Source: Coturnix japonica (lineage: Eukaryota; Chordata; Aves; Galliformes; Phasianidae). Taken from it: a DNA stretch of 64,000 nucleotides. The position numbers were made by a program, and so were the translations under genes. Every line of letters begins with the position of its first letter. The first letter of the stretch is position 1. Where the stretch lies: assembly GCF_001577835.2 (NCBI RefSeq), contig NC_029529.1, forward strand, positions 11,915,380-11,979,379. Direction: 5' to 3'. Positions 20,801 through 35,800 of the stretch are shown here, one piece after another. Below the pieces are notes generated by a model, which did not search any database, was not told the DNA's origin, and saw only the letters and a program-made list of their open reading frames with translations.

Positions 20801-23800
20801 GACGTGCCCTGTCAGAAGAAACAGAGCTCAATGTTCGTGCATTTATGGAAGTCCCACATACGCTCTGAGAAAAATCAGCTTAGCTTCTAAACAACAGATA
20901 AAATTATAGAGTTTAAAATACAGAACAACAAGATGACTCATCATCTAACAGAATATAATCTTTGTATTTCTTTTAATGCTCAAAAATACCCCAAAATATT
21001 CTCCTCACTCAACTACAGAAGACTGTTTCCATATTTTGGGTATTCATCATTAAGTACAACTCACTTTTTTTAGTATAGAAAAATATCTGTAAGCACTAAC
21101 AAATATTTCTCAGCCCATAACCTTAAGCTCTTAGGTGTTACCAGTTACATACCCATGTTCCCACCATTAATAGAGTTCTGTGGGAAGGGCCAAGTCCTGC
21201 ACCTGGGCAGGAGCAAACTCATGCACCAATATATGCCAAGGGCTCACCAGCAGGAAAGCAGCTCTGCAGAGAAGGACGCGGTTTTCTGGTAGAAACCAAG
21301 CTGAACGAGTCAGCAATACGCCCTCACCACAAAGAAGGCTAATGGTGTTCTGGGCTGCATTAGGAAAAGCACCGACAGCACATCAAGGAAGGAGTTCCTT
21401 CCCCTCAGCGCTGGTGAAGTCACACCTGAAGTGCTGCATCTACTTCTGGACTCCTCATTAATAAGAGACACAGATATATGAAAGAGAGTCCAGAGGAAGA
21501 ACTGAAGCATCCTATAAACATCCCTCCCATACATGAAAGCCAAGGAGGCACTCCTATAAGGGTGTGCAACAACCAGACAAGGGGAAATGGTTTTAAACTG
21601 GAAGAGGGTAGATTTAGACTAGATGTAGGATGCTATATTTTCATTTCTACAAAACAATGATGGATTACAAACATCTGAGAACAAGGGTATGTAGCCAGTA
21701 AGACCAGCGGTGTTCTTAAAACATTACTCATCTCATACAGCTGCTCTTTCAACACACACTACCTGAAAACCATCAGGAACTGCCTCCTGCTCGTGACGTG
21801 TTGGTAGGCTGATAAATGGAACTCGACATCCAGGGCCTGATCCCTAAAAGGAACAGCAGGAATCACATAAGTCACACTTTCACATAACATGATGGAAATA
21901 TATCTGGGGAGATAAGAGAAGTGTGTACCACCAGTTAGGCACGTTCCTTCTACATACTCTGCCTTTCAAAATGGTCCATCAACTCCCTGAGAAAATGGTA
22001 AGGACTGATGTGCATCAAGGATCTCAGCAAAGGGAACCAGCAGTGAGAAACTGTTTCCATTCCAAATGCACCACACAAGTCCATGCTTTGTCCCCATGTT
22101 CCTTTTTGAGTCACTGACTCTTGAAATGCTACTTTCTTCTTTTTAAGCCCAGATTTTTGGATGGACAACTTGTACTCTCACAATGAAAGCTACTCTATGG
22201 GATGGAAATCCATTCAATGCAATGGTGATTTGATCCTTCAGCCCCTGAATTCACACCATGCAGCACAGCGTAGGCTTGCCATGGTAAGTCATTTTTAATG
22301 CTGAGCTACAAGAGAAAACTCATCATTACTACAGCTTTCCACACAACAGAAGAGCAAACTCAAGAGTCTCTGACCTCCACAGTGGTGATGCTTCCATTCT
22401 GATGTGCAGCCGTCGACTCCTGCCCTGTTACCACTGTGCTCACTCTGTCGGGTGACAGTGGAGATACACCTGACAAACCATCTGCATCCAGGACAGGCAC
22501 AGGGCTCCCAGGGATAATACCAGCACTTTTAGCTGCCAAGTCAATAGCACCTTTGGTGAAACAAGCAAAACAAAAAACAACAAAAAAAAGACACATTACA
22601 ACAAGGTAAGTGTGTGAAGGAAGGACCTGTGACTCTCCTAATCTGAATCTCCTATACACCTGAATGTGAATCTCCTATACATCTGAATGTGAATCTCCTA
22701 TACATCTGAATGTCTTCCCATCACAGAGGGTTCTCTGAGCCTCTAAGAGGAACTCGCTGCATGATGTCCCCATGCACTATAATTATAGGACCATCTACAA
22801 TATTTAAAGGCTTCCTGAACTTCAAAAGGCACAAACCATTTTTACCCATGAAGAAGAAACCACCAATGTAACACCACAAACACCACGACAGACATTATTT
22901 TTCATGGCTTAACAAATGACTTACTGGACAGATGGTTGGTAGCCTGCGTTGGAAGAACTTTGGGCACGATGGGACGAGAGACAGCAGCTTTAGTCAGTGA
23001 GGACTGGATTGGCCGAAATGAGCCCCTCCCTAAGTGAAAGAGTGAATACTGATCAAGCAGATGAAATCCAACATCTTTAAAGCAGGGCACAACACAGTTG
23101 AGTGGAAGAAGAAAATGAACTCATCCCAAGCAGCAGCCAGCTTCCATGAATGCAAACAGCAGACGTAGAAACAGACTGAAGCAGTAACACAAGCAGCAAA
23201 CAAATGCTGCTCTGTAACTGACGCTGCCTTCATCATTTTGAATGAGGATAACCTCTAAGCTTGGATGCTGATGTTGAGATTAAAGCTGAGATCACCTGTA
23301 TGTGCATCCAGAGATGCACATCAGCAAGAAGGGACAAGCGGGCAGCACACTGTTTCCATCACATGAAACAAACAGCAACCCAGGTACTAGGAAAAGTTTG
23401 TTATATGACCCTGAGCAGTGATTACATCCTATAGAAAAAAAAGTATCTTGGTTTTGAAAAGATCTTTTCCTCTTCTTAAAAGTGATTCCTTTACGCCAAG
23501 TAATCAGATGCCTCATAGCAGCAAAGTGGAAGAATATACCTGGAACTCACCTGTAATAGACGAGTTGGATAAGATAGAAAAGGAACACACGTGCTGGGAC
23601 GGATTTCCAGATGGCCTGGGGAGCAACGTTCTCTGTGTGACAGACACAGCAACAAATCAAACCACATTTTATTAAACACTGAGTGTAAACTGCTCCTCTA
23701 TGGCACAGAAGTTCACATGGATTAGAACTGAACTCCTTTCTGGTTATTCGTGTGATCATTTTTAACTTTCCCAAGGTACTGCAGTATCTGGAGCTTAAGG

Positions 23801-26800
23801 GCTGGCTCTAGAGAAACTGATCTCCAACTGAAGAAGAATGAATTAAAGAAGCAGCTGTATCATTTGTGAGGCTTAAAAACAAACGGAATTGCACAAACTA
23901 GAGTATCTCCCTACCGAAACCTTAATTGTATTCATTTTCAAGGTCTCCCGCTCTTCCACAGAGCAGAAGAGACCAAAGGGTTCATTGATGCTTGGTAACT
24001 TCTTCCTTTTCCCCAAACACGTGTCTGCTCTTCTGTGATTTATTTTTCTATCTCCTCCACCTGCCACAAGACCCTCCAACACGTCTGTGGTCCCGCTTCA
24101 CACTCTGCACATTCTTCTCACCTGTACTACTAACGGCTTTCGCAGGTGCCTGTTCCTCAGCTTCCTTGGCTTTGGCAAGAAGAAGTCGGACTGCATCTAG
24201 AGAAGAACATTAGAAAGTCTTTTGAGCACACACACAATAAATGACATCCCTCAGCTCTTTCTCAATAAAACTGCAGCTTTTATTAAAATGTTGCTTTGTT
24301 TCATACTGTCTAACAGTCTCTCCCAGACTCTCTTTAAGTTCAGCACATCTCCTTTGATTTTGATGCTCTAATACCCACATATTTATGATTTACCTGAAAG
24401 CTCCTCAAACACGCAGTCCAATAAAAGATAAACCTCACGAGTAAGAAAATCCCATTTCCTTAACTCAAAAAGAAACACTTAGGAAAAGCATCCAACCTCC
24501 CCCAACCTTCTGCTGGAACAGTGAAGTTCTCCATAGCAGTGCGGTGTTTTTCTTCTTATTTTATGGGAACAAAGATTTCGCCCCACAAAAAGTCATTTCA
24601 CTGCTTAATAACCACAGCCTGGTATGAAGCCATTATTGAGACTGCTTAAATATTTCAATTCAGTACAGCAAATGGACTTGTGCTATAATTCACCACATCT
24701 TTATCCAGTTGTGATCAACCAGCCGGCTCAGGCACAGAACAGTCCACCCTCACGCACTGATCTCACTTACACTGATAGTGTCTAAGTGCTGCCGGAAGGT
24801 CAGTTCTGCTTCCTTGCTGGGCAAGAACAGCTTCCCGTGGCGGCTGTTGGGGGGCAGAGTTGTAGGAACTGCAAAGAGTCCACCATCAGCATCAGCATTT
24901 CCAGAGCTTGAAGGCCCAGCCACCAGCAGAGGTCTGGGGAGGTTTCTCAAACCTGGAAGATTTTAGTGTAATTTAAATGAAACGATGATGAAAATAACTA
25001 TTTGGTAACTGAAGCATCATACAGAGAGGTCAGACTTACAGTCTCTGGCCCTGCCATTATCTGTCTGGGTTCTGAAATCGAAATATGGGGGCTGTTCCAA
25101 AAGTAATGCCTCCTATTTCACTGAATTGGCCCACAAAAGAGGTGGATGTTGGTAGGTGGCAGCAGAGGTGAACCTTCCCACCAACAGCCCGTTACGTTTT
25201 GTTGCTGTGTCAGATGGCAGCAAAGGGGCACATTGACAGAGCAGCATCTGACATGGGAGAGCAGATGAAACAAAGGGGTGGAACTGAATTCCTCTGTGTG
25301 GAAAAATGGTACCACTGACAATTGCTGAATGTTTATGGAGCACAAACAGTGAGTGCTGGCACAGCGACTCAGTAAGAGACGCATTTCAGCTGTGGCAACA
25401 ACAGTGGGGCAGCTCCACTGGTACCTATTTGTACAAGTGCAGTATACAGCTCTTCATTCCCACACCTGAGGCAGATGCTGAATGTAATATCTCAAGCAGA
25501 GCTGTTAGGGATATAAACAAACTAGGTAGAATGCTGTATTCAGCACTTCATGCTCCTCTGTTCAAGCCAAACAGATCAGCTGAAGTCACTCAGACTGTCT
25601 TTAACTGGTACTGTACAAGAGAATGAGACCCATTTTTCAGTGCTAATTTTACCAGCAGCCTTTATGCCATGTGTTTACTTCCCAGCTCTGGAAGCCTTCA
25701 CTCTCTGGAGATCCCATACCTCCTCCCATCTCCTCTCCTAGCAGACGCCAGCATCTTCTCCAAGACTGACTGCTGAGACATCTGGACTGAAAGCTGCATT
25801 GTTGACAGATTGCTTTGCAAGATTCAAAGAACTGAACTTAGGACAACCCTAAAGCAAATATACCCCATGTGCTTAAGCAATGAAGTTCCTAATGGTAGGA
25901 ACACTCACTCTGCCAGGGTCACACAACTGCCCATCATGGTATGAGGTATTCATCGTCTGATCCCCTGAAGTAGATCTCTGTGAACACTCACCTGAGGAGC
26001 TGGAAGCAGCAGCAGGAGAAAACGTCTTGTTGTTGCGAAGTGCTGATTGATTCCGAGTGCAGCCTGGACTTCTGGTGCTGATGGTGATCACCTTCCCTGG
26101 GGGAGTCAGCGACTGCTCCTCCTGAGTTGGCTTTATAGGTGACGTGGCAACAGAGCTCATCTCAGGGGTCTAAAAGCACAAGCACATTAAAAGAATATCA
26201 GCCATTGTTACAGCAAACACATGTTAAACTCATTCTACTTAGGAAACACTAAAAAATCCTGACGTACTAAAACACCTGTAAGCATTTTACAACCAACACC
26301 TCTATGAGCACGCGGTAGAAGGCTGAAATTCTTCCCGTATGAATTTAAAAGTAGAGGCAATGACAAAGATTTGGCACAGTAACAGAAGAGGGGCTGCTTT
26401 TACTTTAGGAGATGTTTGCATAAGCTGGAATCAGGACCTGGTACCTTCAGTCAGGCAGCAGGTACCATCCTTGACTGAACGTGCACATTGTTCTGTGACT
26501 CTCACTGCCACAAGGAGCTTTAGTTCGTCATGTTTCAGAAGAAGATAAAGGTTACATTACTTTCTATAGGAACGCGTTACAAGGTACAGCTTTGAAAGAG
26601 CTCCGTTGCTTTTCAGGTGCGTTAGCTTGCTCTGATTAAGACAAAGAATGCCAAAAAGACAAGAAAACACTTGTAAATAAAAACAGTCTCATGTTGTGGT
26701 TTTTCCTTTGCCTTGTCCCTCATGTGTATTGAGATGTGAGGTGCCCTTCCTCCTATCTGCAGTTGTTCAACATCTTCCCTGACTGTCACACATGCCACCC

Positions 26801-29800
26801 ACAGGAGATGCCAGAAGAGACCCGTGCCATTGTCCCACATCTGCCTGATGCTGCACCAGAAGGTTTCAGAGTTCAGAGTCTAAGCCAGGAGCTGCAGCTG
26901 AGTGAAGGTGGGTCTACACTTGGAAAGTCTCAGAATGTAAGACTGTAAAATCAGAAACAAAAGGAGGTTGTGCTGTTACAAAGCCTGCACCAAACAACAC
27001 AGATCAAAGACTACAGGTGTCAGGGAGGAGAGACACATTTGCATCCTATGCTGGAATATGATGCAAACAGTATCTTCAGCTCATCGTATCTTCACTGCAG
27101 GAATTCGGTCAGATCTGCTGAATTTGGCTTCTTTTGATCTTGAAAAGCATGTTTTATTAAGTTCCAATTAATTACACTAGGAAGGAAGAGCAGCCAAGTT
27201 GTCACAGTGGCAGATCTGGTTACAGCACACAACAAGGAAAGCACGTTCACTCCCAGTTGTCTGCCTACCAACATAATACAAGCACAGTGAGGTCAAACCC
27301 ACCCCACAGCAACAAGGCTGGACTTTATAAACAACAGAGGAACTTCCACAACCTCAACAGAGCTGGTTACTGATTTACTGGGAATGGAATAGGACCAGGA
27401 ATTATTCCCCACTTCAAATACGAGTTCAGCATCTGAGGGGTAAAGAAGAACCACTTACTGGTTTGGGATTGACTTCAGTAGAGATGAGTTTCAGAAGGCA
27501 GTTTAGGAGTCTCTGCTTGTGAAAGGTAGCACACGTAGGAACAGCGCCCGATTCAGATGTTTGCTCCCTGGCATCCTGGGTTTCTGGCTCCAAGACAGCC
27601 AGCCAGTCATATTCCAGCTGCAGCTTGTTCGGTTTGCCCATCATGAGGTAGACTTCAGCCAGTGTAAGGCTCTCAGAAGTTCGCAGGCTCCATCCTTCTT
27701 CTCTAACTTGTTGAGAGAGCCGGCTCGGGTCATCCTTGAGAGACTTCGTGTTAGATTGTCCCTGAGGTGGAAACGAGGAGCTCAGCTTCTCTTGAGAATC
27801 CTCCATTACTGCATCTGTTATCTCCTTGGTACACGCATCGAGCTGCTGGCTCTGGCTGTGGCCAGTCTGAGCTTCACATCTGGCTGTGCCACTGCTGGGT
27901 GAAGCCACGCCACCTCTCAGTAGCTGAGAATAGGAGTCTGAAGTCTCCGTGCTCCTCCCACTTGGGAAAGCCACAGGAGAAGTTTCACCAGCTGCCGGAG
28001 TCGAGTCCTTCCCATGCGGTTTGTCTGTGCAGGAACATTTCTCTGGGACAATCAGATCCTGACAGGACTTCATGTACCGCGGGAATGGATCGAGCAGAGA
28101 GAGCTCTTCCACATCAGGGATCTTACTGCAAGCACAAGCTGTGCTGCACGATGCTACAACAGTTGCTTGGTCACTAGCCAAGGCCTCCCCGCCTTCCACA
28201 TTGAAGGCTGCTGAGCTCTGCTTCTCGTGATTCCCTTCTGGATCTTGAAGTCCAGGCGGCAGTTTGCTGAGAGAGTTAGTGGTGATGCCGAGGTTTGAGG
28301 CTGCTCCTTCCACCACACCAGAATCTGCAGAGCCATCTTCAGTGCTTGCAGAAACTTCAGCTGTGGGCTGAGAGGTTCTGCTCGATTCTGTAGTGCTCTC
28401 AACCCTTCCAACACTTTTGCCTTCTGTTCCCCGCGGGTATTTCACTTGTCCCCTAGCTGTCCCCTGACCGCTCTGTATGCCCAAAATTTGTGCGGGTGGC
28501 AATAAATGAGAGTCTTTTGTGTTCTGTTTGCATTTGCCAGTTTCCTGCCAATGCACTGTGCAGAAAGCCTTGGAGTGGACCACTCGGGCTACCCCAGGCA
28601 GGGGGGTGAGTGTACAGTTCTCTCCTGGAAAGAGATGGAGCATCACCTTCTCCTCTGAGAGACTGTTTCTTGTTTCTGAATCTCCGGAGTCCTGCAGCTG
28701 CCTTTCCTCTAGTGTTTTACGCTAAAAAAGATGTGTTAAAGATTATAACCTCTATCTGGCCCTTCAAAACAAGCACTTGATGGCCAGCCCTGCAAATGAA
28801 CAAAATTAATAGCTAACCATGGGTGCGTGTCCTCTATTCAGCATAGATATGAAGGCTCTATGGTCAGAAGTTTGTCCTGTGCTGATTAAAACTATACCAA
28901 AGATCTGCTACAAGCACAAACTAAATTTCTGGGGACTTCACTTATTATTAATTAGCTTTTGTGGGGATCGCACCACAGAAGAACTGAGGTAGAAATTAAT
29001 GAAATGCTACAGGATTTCCCACAAAGGGCTCCTTCACGTACGTTAGTGATGCTGAGGCACCACCTCCATCTTCATCAAGCATTGGCTGATAACTTTATTA
29101 AGCAGACTTACATTTCTTAGACGAACTTATTAGAAGAGAATTGGTCCCAAGCCAAGGCATACAGAACAGACCAAGGAAGAAAAGGATACAATGCGCACTT
29201 CATGGAGAGCCCACTTCTGCTTCAGGAATTCAATAAGGCTGGAAACCTTCCGATGTAACTCCACAATCATCCTGTATACAAGATGAAGCAATAAATAGTG
29301 AAAAAAATGTCAGCAGAAATTCCAATCAAAGCCTCAGCGCAAGCATGGGAATGATGGGAACAAACTGGCATCCTGTAACACAGCGCAGAGAACACAGCCA
29401 CCATTCCCAAACAACACAACAACAGCTGGCCAAAAATGGCAACATTAATACCTAAGTAACTTGCAGCTGTGAAAGATCTAGAAGCCCACCCGATAAATCT
29501 GACCGCCATCACTCAAGATATTGTACCAGAAACAGAAAGACAACCAAACAACATTGAGAAGATGGCAAGATTTGGCTAAAGCTGAGTAGTTCAAGCAAGG
29601 CACAGCGTGATTATCAATTACACACCACCTGGATCATAAGAGATCTCTGAAGAGACAGCAATAGGCTGGAATGCTGCCCACATGCTTCTCTGCTCTGTAC
29701 TAAGCACCAAAATCAGGTCTCTGTTACCTGAGCCGTGGATTCTGGGCAAGACTCTGCACTCGAGCCCACGCGTGGTTATTTCGTGGCTGCAACTCAACAG

Positions 29801-32800
29801 GGACCTTGAGAGGAAGGCGTACTGGCTTCTGGTCCTCTTCATCACTAATGCCTGCAGGGAGACGAAGCACAAAGGGAATGGATCAAAGCAAGAAAGCTCA
29901 AGCAGAATGTTATATGCTCAAGACTTAAGAGAGCGAGGTGGATCTTAAAGTTAGCAGATTCTACAAACAAACAGGGATGTATCTGTGCCCAACACAAATG
30001 CAAAATAACATAGATTTCCCCACCAGCAACACACACATTTGAACAGGCCCACTCTCATATTCTTCCAACTCTTAGAACTGTCACATCTCAGCATCTCCTA
30101 CTTACCGTCTGGGTCACAAAGCTTCTTCAAAGCCCTGCACATTGGAGCTTTGATACGAAGGTTTCTGCCTTTGTATCGAACAGTCGTAGCCCTGAATGTA
30201 TCGGAAGAGAAGTATTTACAGGTATCGTTCACTAAAGACTGTATGTACATAGCAGTGGTACAGACACAATCACCTCTGCAGGAACAGAGACTGTAACATT
30301 CCTCCTCCAGACAACCACAAGACACTTGTTGTAAAAATCCATTTATGAAAAAATAAATGACCCATCCAACAATCTGTTCTATGAATTTAAGGAATAAGTT
30401 TTTACTTACCCGGCCTGAATGAGCTCATTAAGTTTGGCTGCATTCTTGTCATCCATACCTTGACATGCAAAAGGACAAAACAGTAAATTAGAGTTTGAAG
30501 TGATGCAGTCCTGACCTTTATTTCTGTGCTGTTTGGCTTCCAATAATATTATGTTTTATTCTTATGAAAGATGATGGTGCAGAAATGGGCTTTAGTTTTA
30601 CAAAATGTTTCCATAGCACACAAGCTTTCTGTGGTCCTTGCAATGAAAATCACTTTTTACTCTACAATTAAATGACCACAGCTTAGGTGCTACGCATTGT
30701 GCATTAATCTGACACCGCAGTATTAGAAAGAAAGCTTCCTCATCTGCCTGCTCCATCTCTGTTGCTAAGGCAGCACAGCATAATGAAGAGCTCTGAGCTT
30801 TCGTAAGGAGAGGAAAGGAAATAAAAACAATAAAACACATGCATAAATCACACCTTTCCTCCATTCACTGCACCGAATGTTTTAAAGTAGGCATTACGAT
30901 AACTTGTTTTGTATTCTCTAGAATTATTTATGCCCAAATCTATTTACTGTACAATTAACCTCTCTGTGGCAATGATGGAAGTAGCCCTGATATGCTTTAG
31001 TTTCTTAGTAGCTCTACAAAAGTTTTCTCAGTTTCTGGGCAGACAGGACTGGGTAATGAAACACAAAACAAGGAGTAACTGCACCAGATATCAGTAACTT
31101 CAAGAGCAGACACTTTGATTCTACCATATAAAAGTAATTTCCAGTCATCTGGAACAATTTATACTCACATCCCCCAATCTTTTTCCTCAGTTCTCCATAG
31201 CAGATTAGGCCATAAAGCTCCAGGGATGATTTTTTCAGCCCTTGAGAGAACACTGAAAAAACAGAACAGGTACAAGTGAGATGACATCATCCAACATGCA
31301 GATACTCATTTCAACGCTGAAAAGGAGCATTCTGTGAGCAGATGAATGACACATTTTTAGCAATGAGGCAAACACCTCAATACTGAAGGGGACACCAAGC
31401 AGCTTTTGCAGGATTTAAACAAACATCCAATTGTTCAATATACAAAACAGAGCTAATTCAGCTCCATTGACTTTACTACCATGACACTGCTTACAATTCC
31501 TGAACAACACATCCATACGCTCCCCAGGAATTATATACAACTCTTTAAGAAGTCGGTCTGAGTTCTCCAGAAGCTGCACGCTGTACAGGAGAGCAAACTG
31601 GAGATTTAAGGTACACTCCAGATTCTATATTTTATCTAAAGTATTGCACTCATTCAGCTGAAGGAGCTTTTGCAAACACCCCTCTTCCTGATCAACACAA
31701 ATCACAGAAACTTTACTATTTCTAACAGACAGTGCCCTAATAGACCTTACAAGTTATTAGCACTTAAAGTCCCAGCCGTTTCTCACTGAGTGATTTTTAA
31801 TGTGAGAGGTTCTGGCCACAAACTGTAAAGATGAATTTGCTGTCCAGACTTGCTGAAGTTAAAAACAGTTGTTTCAAGACCAAAACTTTGAACAATGATG
31901 ATACTGTCACGATCTGCACAACTCAGAATATGGCACCAAAGTGACAGGAAGGCCCTGGAAATCTTCACTGAAACAAAAGTTAACAGGAGAACTAACAATC
32001 TTCATAATGATACTTTAAAACAGACAACAGAGCTGTGTGTGAGTACAGTCTATTCACTCTGGATTTCTTTAACCACTTTTCAAAGCAGACTATCCACAAA
32101 TTGACCTGAATCCTCACTGCCCATTACTGGAGAGTAAGCATCTGACAAAAATCAATGACCACACAGTGTTATAAAACACCACGAGCAGTTCATACAACTT
32201 CCCAATTTCCTTCCCATTTATCACACGCGGGAAGGAAAGAAAAAAACATTAAGTAGGAAACAGGGCACAGGAATTCCTGACTAACACAATTTATGTCACA
32301 ATTTCAGGCTCATTTCAAGTCTAAATAAACATTTCACCATTCAGATTTGTATCAGGCTACTTCCACCAAGAAGTGCAGAAGTGAATTTGCTTGATGAAGT
32401 CACGGCTGACTAGTCGTCATTTAGGAGCTGTTCTCTGGGATGTGTTCCTGAGAACAGAAACTTCCTCAAACCTGCCTTTTCCCCAGCACTGGGATCAGCA
32501 GTTACTGAAGTGTGAACTGATATAAAGAGAAGCATTTTGCAAAGAGGATGAGCCTCACTGTGGTTACCTTCATAAACATACAACATATTCACAACAGACC
32601 CTATCCAGTACTTATTTTCTCATTCCCATCATTCCTACTTTCCAAGATGACTCCAAAATGTTGGACTCCCACACTCATAAGCCTGGGAGTTCTGCACTAA
32701 GCCCACTTCCCTGCATACTAACCATTATCAAAGTCAATGTACTTTGAGATCTTGTGCCATGTGCGGTAGTAGAAATGGCGGACCTGCTCCTTATTCTTCA

Positions 32801-35800
32801 CCATGCTCGCTGGTTTGCCTTTCTTCTTGTACTTCAGGGCAATGTTGTTCTGGATAGCCTCAAAGTCCTTCCCGTGCTGAAGAAAAAAAATCAAACAAAT
32901 CCAAACAGTCAAAATCTAATGTAAGAAAACTGAAATGACGTGAAGGATTTGGGGGGTCTTTGTGGGAAAACAGGTTTCAATGTCAAAACTCAACAGCATG
33001 AGAATGGCAGCGTTTTCCTTTATGTAAAATGGATGCCAATTATGGATGCCACCTTTTTATTGGGTCATTTCTAAAAAGTAACAATGGAGCCATGTAACCT
33101 GGTTATCTTCCTGTACTGTACCTCATACAGTCCCTCGAAGAACGTGTTTTTGTCCTCCGTGCTCCACGACTCCCACTGCCGCCGCACCTTCTTCCCTTCC
33201 TCCTTCTCTCCAGCTGAGGAGCCCAGGTTCCTTGCTGCTGCCTTGGAGTTCCCGGTAGGATTGCTGGGAGGAATTCCTGATGTGCCACCAGATGCAGCCC
33301 CTCCATTATCTGCCCCTAAAGAACCCCAAAACAACACAGGGAACGTTAAACCCACAGGAGGATCCACGGACAAGACAGGAATTCATCCTACCTAGGAAAG
33401 TACAGAAACAAGCCAAGATATCCCAGTGACAAGTCCCAGCACTTCCTCCTTCCCCAGATTCTGGTGCAACACTTGTAACAGGGCACAGCAGAGCAAACCT
33501 GTTGTTGGCACCCAAAAGACACGATCTGGGGGTGAGGGAACACCAAAAAGCAGAGATCAGAAACAGTGGGATGAGGGTGATAAAAACCCCTGATGCAACT
33601 GTGAGGAATCACCAGCTCTGCGAGTAGCAGAAAGATCAAAAGGGACTGAAGGAAACAGGGAGGAGACGTGGCAGGAAGGCAATAGCTGTGTGTGACGCAG
33701 CAGATCACACTCCACCAGCCCTCACTGAGAAGGAAAACCCTTTTTATTTTTCTTTTGAATCACTCCTAAAACGAAGTTCTTGTGAAGATACCATTAAAAG
33801 CGTTATCAACCAGCTTCAAGTGTGTTATTCATCCACAGCAGAAACCAAACCAAGCATCTGTAACGTTCTAACAGCGATCAGAATCCAGAAACCAGAGAGT
33901 TCTGCCCCAGAGGACCCTGTTTTGCCTCCAGGACAACCTGAGCATTCACACTAAGTTCTGCTCCCAAAACACATTTCCCCTATTTTGCTAAGAAACAGCA
34001 TCTCACATTGGGCCACGCAGCCCAGCGCAGCAGTGTGCTCCATAGAGATAGCACTCCTCCAACATTAACCATCCATTCCCTATCATAACAAAGGAACTCA
34101 TTACTGTTTCCACTTGCGCAGTCACCATCCCTTACGTCCTGTGGTTTATCTCAAAATAAATTGGCCATTTTAAAGTTAATTTTTCTTTCATTTCCAGGAA
34201 CCATCTGAAGGTTCTGAACAATGCACTGTAAGCACATCTACCAGGCACAAAGCCTGGTGCAAGGTTCCATCTGCACCTGTACCTTGCAGGCAGGCACCTT
34301 TCAAACCTACAGAACAAGGCATAAGAAACAAAATCCTCCTGTTGTGGCCTGAGATGAGACACCACGGAGTTCTGGTCCTAAGTCACCTCCAGAGGAAGGG
34401 AGGGAGAGCAAAGAATAAACAGATACATCAGGGTGGGATGGAAGGAGAAGCATTGGTGGTAAATGAGATGGACAGAGTTAAGAATATTAGGAGTTTTGTT
34501 GTTGTTTCTAAGAAAACTGCTGAATAAATCTGGAGCAACTGCACGACAGGCGCCTTCAATCTTCAGCTCATCACCACCACGTTGTTACTGCTTCCTCCTG
34601 ACTGCATTCACCAAACAGATAAGAACCACAGAACCGAGAGCACCCTACGTGAGCTCATAGTAAAGCTATAGTACACAACAGCAACGTTCTGCAATGACTT
34701 TTACTAACGTGGTGACCACATTCATGTCCTTATTTTCACCACTCACTGCTTCACAGAAAGATGACCCCATACTCAATCTAAAACCCATGCTCAGGAACAG
34801 CATGGAATATTTGGGCCACTTTAAGGCTTACCAAGTGTTACTGAAAGATCACAGCAGAAACAAGCTCCTGGTTTCAGTGGACCAGACCTAAGTGTGCTCT
34901 GAACACTCCTGACCAAGATCAATGTTATCCTTGCAGTTATCACGCTGCTTGTAACAAGCACATCATAAATTAGATTCAAATTCCCAGGGCTGATAGAAAA
35001 GGTTGCTGAAGGCATTCAAGCTTTTTATCCTATCTATACTTAGAGGGGAAGAGAAAGTTGGTGGGACAGCAAGTGCAGGGATTGAAGTCTCAATCTGGTT
35101 GGAAACGTTCAATGTTCATCTGGTTTTCTACTGGAAGTTACCTTAGAGAGACACTTCATTCAGCACTTCAATGCATTTCAGCAGCAGGGACAGTGGGGCA
35201 GCTCTGCTGCTGCCATCTGTATGAGCACAACAAGCAGCTCTTGTTCATCACAGCCAAAAGTGCACCGCTAATGGAAGTAACTGTGCTGAAAAATGGTGCT
35301 TGGTTGTTAGCTGAGAACCTGCTCTTCCAAACAGCATCATCATGCTCCTTGGATCTGCTGCAGCTTCCACAGGAATCATTAGGAGGCATTACTTTTGGAG
35401 CAACCTACATGGAAAGGACCCCACCGCACAGGTCTGTTCTCCAACACCTGGCGGTTCCAGTCCTACCCATAAGAGGGAAATCAGCTTTAATTCATTCACA
35501 TCTAAGCCAACCAGGCAAAGGAGTGAAACTCCAATTGCGTTCTAGCAACGACCGCCACCCCCAGGGACTGAAGGAAGCGCCCCCAGACCTGACAGCGCCA
35601 TCAGGTACAACAACCACCACTGTGACCAGTCACTGATAGCACCGTCTGCTTAGTAAATAGCTTTATTACAGCTCTAATGGAATCTGAACTGCAAAATAAA
35701 CTCACTTCGCTTCTCAGCCGTGTTTTAACCCAGGAAGAATTAACTCCACTCCTCTGAAATCATGAGTATTAATGCACAAAAATAAACGCACACGTGCACG

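Noticed and set aside
35058-35636. 192-codon plus-strand frame possibly encoding a transposase
   Set aside because: It runs through a truncated mariner right end and unrelated flanks. It does not read as an intact transposase.
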